A DNA stretch of 37,066 nt from Acidobacteriota bacterium (lineage in GTDB: Bacteria; Acidobacteriota; Polarisedimenticolia; Gp22-AA2). The translations under genes and the position numbers were made by a program. The DNA lies in the NCBI GenBank assembly GCA_018606725.1, contig JAGYID010000019.1, forward strand, positions 1-37,066. The letters are read 5' to 3'. Positions within the stretch are counted from its first letter, which is position 1. Every line of letters starts with the position of its first letter. Shown one piece after another: positions 1 through 8,390 of this stretch. The notes below the pieces were generated by a model that had not been told where the DNA came from, did not search any database, and was given only the letters and a program-made list of their open reading frames with translations.

Positions 1-3000
1 TGAGGGCGCTGGTGAGGGCGGCCGAGGCGGTCTCGGCCGCCAGGCCCCGGGTCGCGCCGGCCTCGCCGAGACCGGGCAGCGTCCGGCCGGTCAGGATCAA
101 CGCCACGATATCCTGTTGCGGCAGCGCCGGATTGCTGCTCACCTCGTAACGGAAATCGTCGGCGTGGCCGGTCACTCGAAGGCTGATCTGGTAGTCCGAT
201 ACCGTCGCCTCGCCGGTCAGGTCGAACAGCGGATTGAAGCGTTCCGGCTCGTCGAAGTCGATGGTCCCCTGCGTGATGCTGTAGCGGACGTTGCGGAACC
301 TCAGGCTGCCGCCCTCCTCGGCGGCGACGCGGCCGGTCACCAAGGGCCGCCCGGCGGTGCCGGTCACCGCCAGGTTCCCCTCGAACTCGACCTTGCCGAA
401 GTCATTGCGCAGCCAGACGTCGCCGGGAGCGCGGATGGTCACGTCGAGATTGAGCCCCGCCAGCTCCTCCGGCGGCGCCGGCGGGCCGACCATCACCCCC
501 AGTCCCCGGCGCCCGAGATTGGCCTCGAGCCGGAAATCCCGGCTGTACACGCCGCGCACCAGGTCGACCGTGCCGTGCAGCGCGTTGCGGCCCTCGAGGT
601 GCGTCAGGGTCAGGTCGACGTCGGAGACCGACCGGAAGCCGCTCGGCACGTTCGCCTTGACGTCCTTCCCCTTCAGGTGAATTGCGGCCTCGCGGATCAG
701 CCTCGAAGCGCCCGGGGTGCGTCCGAATTCCACCCGGCCGTCGCCCTTGACGCGCCCGCCACCGGCCAGAAACTCGACGCTTTCGATCTGCAGACCCCGG
801 TCGGTGAAGGCGGCGAACAGGCTCAGATCGTCGAGCGGCGATGGCAGCACCGGGTGGCGGAGCGCCGCGCCGTCGATCTTGAGATCGCCGTGCAGCGCGA
901 CGTCGCCCCGCGTGCCGGTCACGTTCAGGGAGGCCTCGCCCCGCCCCGAGGCCTGCAGGTCGTGCACGAACAGCCTCAGCACGCGCAGGTCGAGACTGCC
1001 GCGCGCCTCGATGTCCACCGGCGCACCGGGGTCGAGACCGATCGAGCCGCGCGCCTCGAGGCGGCTGCCTTCGCCGGTCAGCAGCAGCGGGCCGAACTGG
1101 AGGCTGCCGTCCGCGAGTTCCGCCTGCAGCGGCTGTCCGGCCCGCAGCTCGACGCCGGCCGTCGTCAGGGTCACAGTCCCGAAGCGCGCCCGGCCGCGCA
1201 GGCCCGATGGCGCCCCCGGCCAGCCGCTGATCTCCGCCTCGCCCGACAGCACCAGCTCCACCTCCTCGGGGGATTCGGGGACGATCTCGGTCCCCTTCCA
1301 CCGCCCGTCGGTGACGCGCGCCCGCAACGTGGCGCTCGGCTCGCCCCCATACGCGATCGTCCCGTCGAACGTGACGCCCCGCTGCGGCATGCCGCCCTCG
1401 ATGGCGACCCGCCCCGGGGTCAGGACTGCCGCCAGCGTGGCCTCACCGAGGCCGACGCGACGCATCGTGACGCCGGTCGCCTTCAAATCGACACGGCCCG
1501 ACGGAGCGGTCAGGGCACCGCTGATGACACCGTCGATCGTGGCCACGCCGGCGAGCGGCAGCCCGGGCCGGACCGCGGCGATCGCCGCCAGGTCGATGTC
1601 GACGCCGCGCACCGACAGCCGCGGCGGCGGGGCGCCCTCCGGCGCCAGCCATTCCCCCGTGTCGCGGTATGGAATGCGTCCCTCCAGACGCAGCAGGCCA
1701 GCCCCCTGCAGCAGGGTCAGATCGTTGACTTCGACGACATCCGGCGTGAACAACAGGTCGCCGGTGAAGCCGTCGAAGGCGACCCCGGCCACCGACAGCG
1801 TGCCGCTTTCGATGACGGCGTGGCCGGACGGACGATCGGGCGACCCCGACAGCGCGATCCGGCCGCGCAGCCGGCCGACGGCCGGGAGCGGCGCGCCGAT
1901 CACCTCGAGAAGCGGAGCGAGGGGGAAGTCGATCATCTCGGCGTCGAGACCGAGGTCGCCGCGGCCGCGGAACGACACCCGCCCGGCGAGATGGACGGTG
2001 CCGCCTTCCGGCAGATCGATCGACGCGTCGTCGATCTGCAACGTTTCGTCGCGGTAGTCGACGCGGGCGCGCAGATCGCCCAGCGGCGTGCCGCGGAAGG
2101 CGATCCCGGTCCCCGACAGGGCGCCGCTGAACGACAGCCCGTCGTGCCCGTAACCGACATCGCCGTCCCACCGCCAGCGTCCGCCGAGGGCGTTGATGAT
2201 GCGCTCGAGCGGCGTCTCCGGCGCGGCGGCCGGGCGGCCGCGACCCGGCTCCCCGGCGAGCGCCGCGCCGCCCTGTGCCCCGGTCGCGGGGGCCGCGGCT
2301 CGGGGGTCGCCCGTCACTTGGGGAGGCTGGTCGGCGGCGGGGAGCGGAATCGGAGGCGGGGTGGGGAGGCGGAGGGTGGCCGGGACGACACGCGGTCGCG
2401 GTCCCGCCCGCCACAGCGCCCGGAAGGCCCGCGGCCCGCCATGCACCGCCGTGCGCTTCGTTTTCGGGACCCCGGCTGCCGGCTTCGCGGTCCCGGCCGG
2501 CGGCTTCGGCGGCGCGGGCTTCGGCTTGGGAGGAGCGAACAGCGGCAGGATCTCGGCGATGTTGCCGGTCGCGCCGCTCAGCTTGAGGCGGATCCCCTCG
2601 TCCGATGACACCGTGCCCGAGAAGCTGCCGCGGGTTTCGCCGGCGCGTAACGACCCGCCGCTCAACTGCACGACGTCGCCCCGGGTCGCCAGCGTCGTGG
2701 TGATCTCCAGGGGGAGCTCGCCGCCCTTGGGCGGCGCGTAGGTCCCGACGGCGTCGATGACGCCCGAACCGGCGAGGCTCTGGATCCCGCCGCTGTCGAC
2801 GGTGTGCCGGCCGCGGTAGTGGATGGTGCCGCGCACCGGCGGCCCGCTCCAGCCGGCCAGCGCCAGCACCTGGCCGACCTCGATGCCATCCATGCGCACG
2901 TCGGCCTCGACTTTAAAGCGATCGCCGTCCCTGGCGATGTCGAGCGCGCCGGTCGCCTCGCCCCCGAGCACGTGCGCCCGGACGCCGGTGAGGCTGAGCC

Positions 3001-3949
3001 GGTCGTCCAACCGCACTTCGGCCTGCAGGTTGTCGAATTCAACCCCGTGGAGCTTGAGCGCCACCGCCTTGAGATCGCCGACCGCGTGCACGGCGCCGCC
3101 GCCGCTGCTGCCCGACAATTGCGCATCGAGCCGCCCGGAGGGGGCGGTCCCTTCAGGGAAGAAGCGCGACAGTTTCTCCATCTCGATGCCCAGCTCGAGA
3201 GCGCCCTGGGCGCCGTCGGCGGCGAGCGTCCCGCGGTACGAGACGGTGGCGCCTTCGGCCCGCAGCGTCAGCGGCTCGAAGCGCACGCCGGCGGCGGTGA
3301 TGGTGAAGTTGCCGTCGCCCCCGAGGCCGGTCCACTCGGCGGTCGGGCCGCGCCACGAGCCGCCGGTGAATTCGAGCCGGCCGCGCAGCGCCGGACCCTC
3401 GGCTTCCATCCGGGCCGAAGTCCAGAAGCCGGTCAGCGATCCGCCCCAGCGATCACCGATGTCGAGGTCGATCGCCGCACCGCTCACCGTCAATCTCGAT
3501 CCGGGCGGCACCGGCGCCAGCGCCGCGGCGACGCCACCCGGGTGCGCGGCGTCGCCGCCGCGCAGCAGCGACACCAGGCGCCCCTCGGCGAACTTCAGAC
3601 GCACTCGTGGCTTCTCGACGGCGATCTGCAGCGGCTCATGCCGCACGCCGAGGAAAGTCAGGAGTCCGGTCCGCAGGCCGACCTCCTCGATGGCAGCCTC
3701 GAGATCGGAGCCGCGGTTGCCGCTCAGGTGCAGGCGTGCCTCGTGCAGGCGGACCGAGGGAGGGAAGAGATGGAGCTCGAGACGATCGATGGTCAGCGGC
3801 ACGCCGAACCGCGCCTTCGCCTGCGCCTCGATGCTCCGACGCAGGCGCTCCTGCGGCCAGCCGCTCCACAGCAGGCCGACCGTCAGCGCCGCCGCCATCG
3901 CGATCAGCGCCACCAACGCCAGCGCCGTCTTGCGCACGGTCCCCTTCAC
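1..3949 (-). CDS. TamB-like translocation/assembly module protein, 3' end cut by window edge
   Basis: The frame is open from a GTG at 3947-3949 to the window edge, giving about 1316 residues without the true C-terminus. Seen: a short basic N-terminus (KGTVRKTALALVAL...) with one transmembrane segment at about residues 5-25, then an AsmA-like start (residues ~30-60, FGVPLTIDRLELHL). Long beta-rich repeats of short strands follow, interrupted by a Pro/Ala-rich stretch at about 470-585. The C-terminal part has the TamB-domain signatures LRFRNVRYSITQGTIDF and LPQQDIVALILTGRTL. TamB-family proteins span the periplasm from the inner membrane and work with an Omp85 partner (TamA) in envelope assembly or lipid transport; no partner gene is visible here. 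The start is supported by a GGGGAG/GCGGAG stretch just upstream. It lies 127 nt downstream of the exchanger-like gene on the same strand. Family assignment is firm, the exact substrate unknown. Confidence 0.88.
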   Translation of the reverse strand, partial: MKGTVRKTALALVALIAMAAALTVGLLWSGWPQERLRRSIEAQAKARFGVPLTIDRLELHLFPPSVRLHEARLHLSGNRGSDLEAAIEEVGLRTGLLTFLGVRHEPLQIAVEKPRVRLKFAEGRLVSLLRGGDAAHPGGVAAALAPVPPGSRLTVSGAAIDLDIGDRWGGSLTGFWTSARMEAEGPALRGRLEFTGGSWRGPTAEWTGLGGDGNFTITAAGVRFEPLTLRAEGATVSYRGTLAADGAQGALELGIEMEKLSRFFPEGTAPSGRLDAQLSGSSGGGAVHAVGDLKAVALKLHGVEFDNLQAEVRLDDRLSLTGVRAHVLGGEATGALDIARDGDRFKVEADVRMDGIEVGQVLALAGWSGPPVRGTIHYRGRHTVDSGGIQSLAGSGVIDAVGTYAPPKGGELPLEITTTLATRGDVVQLSGGSLRAGETRGSFSGTVSSDEGIRLKLSGATGNIAEILPLFAPPKPKPAPPKPPAGTAKPAAGVPKTKRTAVHGGPRAFRALWRAGPRPRVVPATLRLPTPPPIPLPAADQPPQVTGDPRAAAPATGAQGGAALAGEPGRGRPAAAPETPLERIINALGGRWRWDGDVGYGHDGLSFSGALSGTGIAFRGTPLGDLRARVDYRDETLQIDDASIDLPEGGTVHLAGRVSFRGRGDLGLDAEMIDFPLAPLLEVIGAPLPAVGRLRGRIALSGSPDRPSGHAVIESGTLSVAGVAFDGFTGDLLFTPDVVEVNDLTLLQGAGLLRLEGRIPYRDTGEWLAPEGAPPPRLSVRGVDIDLAAIAAVRPGLPLAGVATIDGVISGALTAPSGRVDLKATGVTMRRVGLGEATLAAVLTPGRVAIEGGMPQRGVTFDGTIAYGGEPSATLRARVTDGRWKGTEIVPESPEEVELVLSGEAEISGWPGAPSGLRGRARFGTVTLTTAGVELRAGQPLQAELADGSLQFGPLLLTGEGSRLEARGSIGLDPGAPVDIEARGSLDLRVLRLFVHDLQASGRGEASLNVTGTRGDVALHGDLKIDGAALRHPVLPSPLDDLSLFAAFTDRGLQIESVEFLAGGGRVKGDGRVEFGRTPGASRLIREAAIHLKGKDVKANVPSGFRSVSDVDLTLTHLEGRNALHGTVDLVRGVYSRDFRLEANLGRRGLGVMVGPPAPPEELAGLNLDVTIRAPGDVWLRNDFGKVEFEGNLAVTGTAGRPLVTGRVAAEEGGSLRFRNVRYSITQGTIDFDEPERFNPLFDLTGEATVSDYQISLRVTGHADDFRYEVSSNPALPQQDIVALILTGRTLPGLGEAGATRGLAAETASAALTSAL

Positions 3950-4076
3950 CGGCTCCGCTCCCCGGCCGCGCTCAACGATCGCGTCGTTCGGGCCCGCGCC
4001 GCCCCGCGCGCGGCGCACAAGGATACAACGCTTCGCGACGCCCGCCTGTCCCCGGCGCGGAGCCGGACGGGCCGGA

Positions 4077-5351
4077 TCAACGGGCGCGTCGGGCCGCCGG
4101 AGGCCGACTGCCGTGCCGGGCCCAGAGCTGGCGGAACGCGATGAGGGCCGGGACGCGGCGGTGAACGAACGCGGTCATGAACAGCTCGTAGGCAACCCAG
4201 GCGAAATAGACGAGAGTGACTTCATCGTGCAGGTGCGGCACGACGAACTGCAGGCCCCAGAGGAAGAAGATTCCCGCCGCCTCGACGATGTGGAACGACA
4301 TGTTCAACAGCAGCATCATGCCGAGCATCGACTGGGCGATGGTCAGGAGGATTTCCTTGCGCTGGAAGTCGTCGAACGGGACGAAGGCCGGGTGACCGAG
4401 GCTGAAGCTGTAGACCACCGGGATCATCGCCGCCAGCATCGTCCATTGATTGATGTTGGCCGAGATCATGTTCAGGAGCGCCATCGGCGCCTTGCCCTTC
4501 TGCCGGGCCCAATTCATGGCGCTGAGCTTCTCGGGGAACTCCGACAGGAACGGCGACACCCATTGGATGAACAGGTATTCCGACACTCCCAGGGTGACCG
4601 CGAACCGCAGCATGCTGCGCAGGAACGGCTCCGCGGCCAGGTAGAGGATCACACCACCGCCGACGAAGAAGGCGACGATCGCCGCCACCCGGGGACGGTG
4701 CGGCAGGCGCATCACGGCGCGCGGAATCGCTTCGAGGTCCTCGATGTGCTCGGCGTCGCGCGGCGGCAGCTTATTCAAGACATACAGATAGAGGATGTAG
4801 ATGGCGAGGAGTACGCCGGCGTCGACGAGGGTCAGGGTCGCCTTCCAATAGATGAACAGGAAGTAGACGATCGGCAGCCCGAGCGCCAGCACCTCGACGC
4901 AGTTCTCCTCGTCGAGCCGGATGGAGCGCAGCAGGCGGCGGTGGCGCCGCCATTCCCCCCACGACGCCACGCCGAAGATCAGCGGCCAGCCGAGCCCCAC
5001 GAGAAGACGCAGGGAGCCGGTGAAATTGGCAGTCATGAAGTGCACCTTCTGCGACCAGGCGATGACCGCTTCGACGGCGAACTCCGGCAGCGCCTGCAGC
5101 CAGGCGAGGATCGCCAGAGCCATGCCGCGCGACACCAGGAACTGGGCGCACTCGGCGCCCCAGGAGATCAGGAAGGCGGAGAAGACAACGCTGGGGAACG
5201 GCCAGAACTGGGACCAGAAGCCGGCGGGAGCCGCGCTCTCCGCGCCGGGCAGCATCGCGAGGAACGACCAGACCGAGCGCCGGCGCGGTGGCGCCGCGAC
5301 CGTGTCTTCCGCCGCACTCCTTGCGGCGCCGTGCGGCGTCGGCTGGCTCAT
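4077..5351 (-). CDS. CaCA (Na+/Ca2+ exchanger)-like integral membrane protein
   Basis: A 424-residue polytopic membrane protein with about ten hydrophobic segments. Two regions resemble the inverted alpha-repeats of the CaCA cation antiporter superfamily. Residues ~60-120 contain LPEFAVEAVIAW followed by a GS motif at ~112. Residues ~250-310 contain EFPEKLSAMNWARQ followed by NMISANINQW. The acidic residue after Pro in each repeat (E90, E274) matches the ion-ligand Glu of the family, but the usual GTSLPE and GNxxGSNxxN motifs are degenerate. By family it would exchange Ca2+ or another cation against Na+ or H+ at the inner membrane; here that is inference. A cytoplasmic loop at ~130-150 and ~195-220 is charged. 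The ATG at 5349-5351 lies about 10 nt after a -10-like box, so the mRNA may be leaderless. Its neighbour downstream on the same strand is the TamB-like gene. Confidence 0.7.
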   Translation of the reverse strand: MSQPTPHGAARSAAEDTVAAPPRRRSVWSFLAMLPGAESAAPAGFWSQFWPFPSVVFSAFLISWGAECAQFLVSRGMALAILAWLQALPEFAVEAVIAWSQKVHFMTANFTGSLRLLVGLGWPLIFGVASWGEWRRHRRLLRSIRLDEENCVEVLALGLPIVYFLFIYWKATLTLVDAGVLLAIYILYLYVLNKLPPRDAEHIEDLEAIPRAVMRLPHRPRVAAIVAFFVGGGVILYLAAEPFLRSMLRFAVTLGVSEYLFIQWVSPFLSEFPEKLSAMNWARQKGKAPMALLNMISANINQWTMLAAMIPVVYSFSLGHPAFVPFDDFQRKEILLTIAQSMLGMMLLLNMSFHIVEAAGIFFLWGLQFVVPHLHDEVTLVYFAWVAYELFMTAFVHRRVPALIAFRQLWARHGSRPPAARRAR

Positions 5352-5360
5352 CGGCCGCGT

Positions 5361-5391
5361 AGTGTAAGCCGCCCTCCCCCCGGCCTGTCAA
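5361..5391 (-). promoter_or_regulatory. Sigma70-type promoter for the exchanger-like gene
   Basis: On the minus strand a perfect -35 TTGACA (5386-5391) is followed by a -10-like TACACT (5361-5366). The 19-bp spacer is long, which lowers certainty. The predicted transcript start near 5354 is within a few bases of the ATG, implying a leaderless or near-leaderless mRNA. Confidence 0.45.
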
Positions 5392-5403
5392 TGCACCGGG
5401 GCG

Positions 5404-8145
5404 CTATGGTTTCGTCGGAGCCTTGGGATCCAGGCCCCGGCTCTGGATCGGCCGGTTGCCGGGGCCGAGCATCTCGGAGGTCGAGACCAGGACCATGGCG
5501 CCGCCGGGCAGGACCAGGGAGGCCTGCGCCAGGCCCTTGCCGTGGGTGCGCTCGCCCGCGATGGTGCCGCGGCCGGTGACCTCGAGGTCACGCGCCAGGC
5601 GCTCGGCGGCGCTGGCGGTCTGGCCGTCGACCAGGACGGTGACCGGCGCGCCGGTGATCGCCCCGTCACCTCCGGTGACGCGGCTCATGGCGCCGTCCGG
5701 GCCGCTGTCGGCGCCGGCCCGGCGCCCCGGTCCGATCAGCATGTCCGAGATGGCGTCGGCGGTTCGCGAGAAGCCGCCGGGGTTGCCGCGCAGATCGAGG
5801 ACGATCCCCTCCTTCTCGCGCATCGCCTGCAGCAGTTCGCGAACCTGTGCGACCACCTGCGGATCGTCGAAGTTCGTCAACCGGATGTACCCGAGCCCCC
5901 CCGGCAGCTCCCCGCCGACGACGCTCTTGCTGCCGGGCCGGTTGCGTCCCAGCCGGTCGACGACGACCCGTTCGCCCCGACGCGCCAGCTGGCTCGCCGC
6001 GGTCTCCTCCGGGTCGCGCAGTCGGGTGTACGGATCCCCAAGCGACCCGAGCATCGCGGTGATCGCCCTATAGGCCTCCTGCGACGTCGCCAGATGGCGG
6101 CCGCGGTCGCGCCATTCACGCCAATCCTGGCCGTTGAAGCCGCGGTCCCGGCAGGAGTCGCGTGCGAACGCCCAGGCGTCACGGTACAACATCTCCGGCA
6201 GCGGCGGGATGTCGCCGCGCAGCGCCCGGCGCGCCTCGACGTTGCGACCGAGGGCCGCCAGCATCAGGGGAAGCTGCCGGCGCGCCAGCCCGAAATTGTC
6301 GGCCGGGTCGGCGCGCAATGCGGCTGCGTAGGCTCCGGCCGCCGCTTCGAAGTCGCCCTGCTCGGCGAGCGCCATGCCGAGCACCGACAGCGCCGGCGCG
6401 GAGTCCGGCGCGCTCTCGAGCGCGGCACGGGCCGCGCTTTCCGCCCGGCGCACCCGCCCGGCGCGCAGCAGCGCCAGCGCCAGATCGATCCGGTCGGTGA
6501 GCCGGGGTGGCTCCAGCGCGACGAGGGCCGTGAGTTCGTCGATCTCCTGCGCGGGATCGCGATCCAGTTGCTGACCGACCTCGGTCCTGATCGAGCGGGC
6601 CACCGCCGAGCGCGGGTCGGCGGCGACGGCGCGCCGCGCCAGGCCGAGCGCGTCCTCCAGATGGCCGGACCACCATGCCAGGCGCGCCGCCAGCGCCCCG
6701 AACGCCGCAGCCTGCGGCGCCGCCCCGGCGGCGTCCCCGCCGGCCCATGTCCGCTCCGCGGCCGACAGACGCGACGCGTCCTGCTGCAGCCGCGCCCCCA
6801 GGTCCTGGATGAGTTCCGCGTGCAGGAACATCAGCTCGCCGCCGACCGCCTGCGTCCAGGGATCGGTCGGATCGATCTTGAGCGCCTCGTAGAGCGCCTC
6901 GGCCGCCTCGGGCCATCGCTCCGCGGTCCCCTGCAGCAGCGCCACGCGACGAAACAGGGCCAGGTCCGGCGTGTTCTTCACGGCGCGGTCCGCGGCCTCG
7001 ATGGCGCGGCCGAGCGCCTCGTCGCCCGCCCGCTCGAGCGACCCGACGTAGGCACGCAGCCCGTGCAGGTCGTCCGGGTGGGTCCTCAGGAGATCCTCCC
7101 AGGCGGCGCGCTCGCCGCCCGCGTCGCCGGCGGCGCGCGCCAGCGCCGCCAGGTTGTAGAGCGCGACCGGGTCGCCGGGGAGCCTCTTCAGCAGGCGGCG
7201 GAACTCCGCGGCTGCGCCGCGCGCGTCGCCCGCGTCACGCAGGGCCAGCGCCAGAGCCCGCCGCGTCGCGCCGTCCCTCGGATTCAGGCGCAGCGACTTT
7301 CGGTTGAATTCCACCGCCCCGGCGGCGTCGCCGGCGACGGCGAGCAACCGCCCCAACTCGGAGTACAGCGGCCCGGACGGCGAGGTCGACGCGGTCGCCC
7401 GCAGCGTCTCGATCGAGGCCCGCAGCTCGCGCAGCTCCTCGCGGCGCAGCGTCGCCTGGTCGTCCGCGGGCTTCGCCTCCAGGTACGCATCCCAGCCCCG
7501 CAGGGCACCGTCCAGATCGCCGCGGTCCTCGGCGAGCTGCGCCAGGCCGGCGCGGGCCGGCGCGCTCCCCGGTTGGGCCTTCAGCACGCGGTCGAACAGG
7601 GCCGCCGCCTCCTCGAGTCGCCCCTGGCGCCGGCGCGTCTCGGCCATCACCAGCAGCAGCTCGGGCGCCGCCTCTTCCGGCACCCGCCGCAGGCCTGACT
7701 CCGCCGCGGCGCAGGCCCCGTCGTAATCGAAGGAGGCGCGCATGACGAACGCCCGCCCCGCGTACGCTTCGGGCCGCGCCGGATCGAGAGCGAGCGCGCC
7801 GTCGTATTCCCGCGCCGCCTCGGCGCTCCGCCCGGAGCGTCGCAGCGTATCGGCGATCAGGATCCGGACCTCGTAAAAGCGGGGAGCCATCTGCTCGGCC
7901 TTGCGGTAGTCCTCGAGCGCTTCCTCGACCCGCCCGGCCTGTCGCGCCGCGTTCCCCTCCCTGATCAGCTCGGTCAGTGGATTGGCCGGCGTCGGCTTCG
8001 GTTCCGCTCCGGCCGCGACCGGCGGCACCGGCGACGGCGCCGTCGAGGCCGGCGGCGGATCGCTCGTCTGCGCGCCGGCGCCGGCCGGCAACGCCGCGAC
8101 GGCGATCGCCGTGACCAGCAATGAGACGAGCGGTGAGGGTTTCAC
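5404..8145 (-). CDS. Secreted TPR-repeat protein with C-terminal S41 (CtpA/Prc-type) peptidase domain
   Basis: 913 residues from a GTG at 8143-8145. The reading frame stays open further upstream into the palindrome and the kinase gene, but this start is chosen because it opens directly into a signal peptide (KPSPLVSLLVTAIAVAALPAGAGAQ). Residues ~50-690 are a long run of TPR-like helical repeats. Residues ~700-913 look like a C-terminal processing protease: GDPYTRLRDPEE, then GGLGYIRLTNF, then the Ser/Lys site. S845 (in QTASAAE), K870 (THGKG) and Q874 keep the 25 and 29 residue spacing of the E. coli Prc S452/K477 site, so the enzyme is probably active. The PDZ domain usual in this family seems absent: only about 45 residues separate the DPYTR motif from the protease core. 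It probably acts in the periplasm, with the TPRs recruiting partners. A weak ribosome site precedes the start. It follows the hybrid kinase gene on the same strand. Confidence 0.85.
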   Translation of the reverse strand: MKPSPLVSLLVTAIAVAALPAGAGAQTSDPPPASTAPSPVPPVAAGAEPKPTPANPLTELIREGNAARQAGRVEEALEDYRKAEQMAPRFYEVRILIADTLRRSGRSAEAAREYDGALALDPARPEAYAGRAFVMRASFDYDGACAAAESGLRRVPEEAAPELLLVMAETRRRQGRLEEAAALFDRVLKAQPGSAPARAGLAQLAEDRGDLDGALRGWDAYLEAKPADDQATLRREELRELRASIETLRATASTSPSGPLYSELGRLLAVAGDAAGAVEFNRKSLRLNPRDGATRRALALALRDAGDARGAAAEFRRLLKRLPGDPVALYNLAALARAAGDAGGERAAWEDLLRTHPDDLHGLRAYVGSLERAGDEALGRAIEAADRAVKNTPDLALFRRVALLQGTAERWPEAAEALYEALKIDPTDPWTQAVGGELMFLHAELIQDLGARLQQDASRLSAAERTWAGGDAAGAAPQAAAFGALAARLAWWSGHLEDALGLARRAVAADPRSAVARSIRTEVGQQLDRDPAQEIDELTALVALEPPRLTDRIDLALALLRAGRVRRAESAARAALESAPDSAPALSVLGMALAEQGDFEAAAGAYAAALRADPADNFGLARRQLPLMLAALGRNVEARRALRGDIPPLPEMLYRDAWAFARDSCRDRGFNGQDWREWRDRGRHLATSQEAYRAITAMLGSLGDPYTRLRDPEETAASQLARRGERVVVDRLGRNRPGSKSVVGGELPGGLGYIRLTNFDDPQVVAQVRELLQAMREKEGIVLDLRGNPGGFSRTADAISDMLIGPGRRAGADSGPDGAMSRVTGGDGAITGAPVTVLVDGQTASAAERLARDLEVTGRGTIAGERTHGKGLAQASLVLPGGAMVLVSTSEMLGPGNRPIQSRGLDPKAPTKP

Positions 8146-8209
8146 GGGACCCTGAAGGTACGACGAGCCATCCGTCGAGTCAACCCGCGGCGACGTCCGC
8201 GATGGTGAC

Positions 8210-8377
8210 GGGGCGGCCCGGAGTGGGGTTGGCGGGGCGATCGCGGACCGCGCCCGCAAGCCGCCGCTCTTCGGCGGCCGGGCGCGGGAGCGACGAGCGG
8301 CGCCGCGCCTGTCGGCGTTCTCCAGCCGATCCGGGCGCGGTGACCGCGTCCCCGCCAACCCCACTCCGGGCGGCCCC
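8210..8377. repeat. 168-bp imperfect palindrome in the kinase/S41 intergenic gap
   Basis: Arm 8210-8237 and arm 8350-8377 are reverse complements at 27 of 28 positions (core GGAGTGGGGTTGGCGGGG). Pairing continues inwards between 8243-8256 and 8332-8347 with a 2-nt bulge. The loop contains a further perfect 7-bp hairpin (8260-8266 with 8272-8278, loop CTCTT). It fills most of the 245-nt gap between the kinase stop (8391) and the S41-TPR start (8145), both minus strand, so it would fold in the RNA as well. There is no T-tract of a standard terminator and no clear target-site duplication. No second copy was noticed in the window. It may be a REP/MITE-like repeat, a 3' end or processing structure, or a leader element. 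Confidence 0.75.
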
Positions 8378-8390
8378 CGCAGCCAGCGGG

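Noticed and set aside
116..2608. 830-codon open frame on the plus strand opposite the TamB-like gene
   Set aside because: It is the codon-aligned antisense of the TamB frame, rich in Arg, Gln, His and Ala with no domain pattern; long antisense frames are expected at this GC content. The same holds for the long antisense frames over the S41, kinase, maeB, M28 and fusion genes.
8210..8377. Integron attC recombination site
   Set aside because: The arms contain GTTGGC on the left and GCCAAC on the right, the reverse of the attC core order, and there is no integrase or cassette array.
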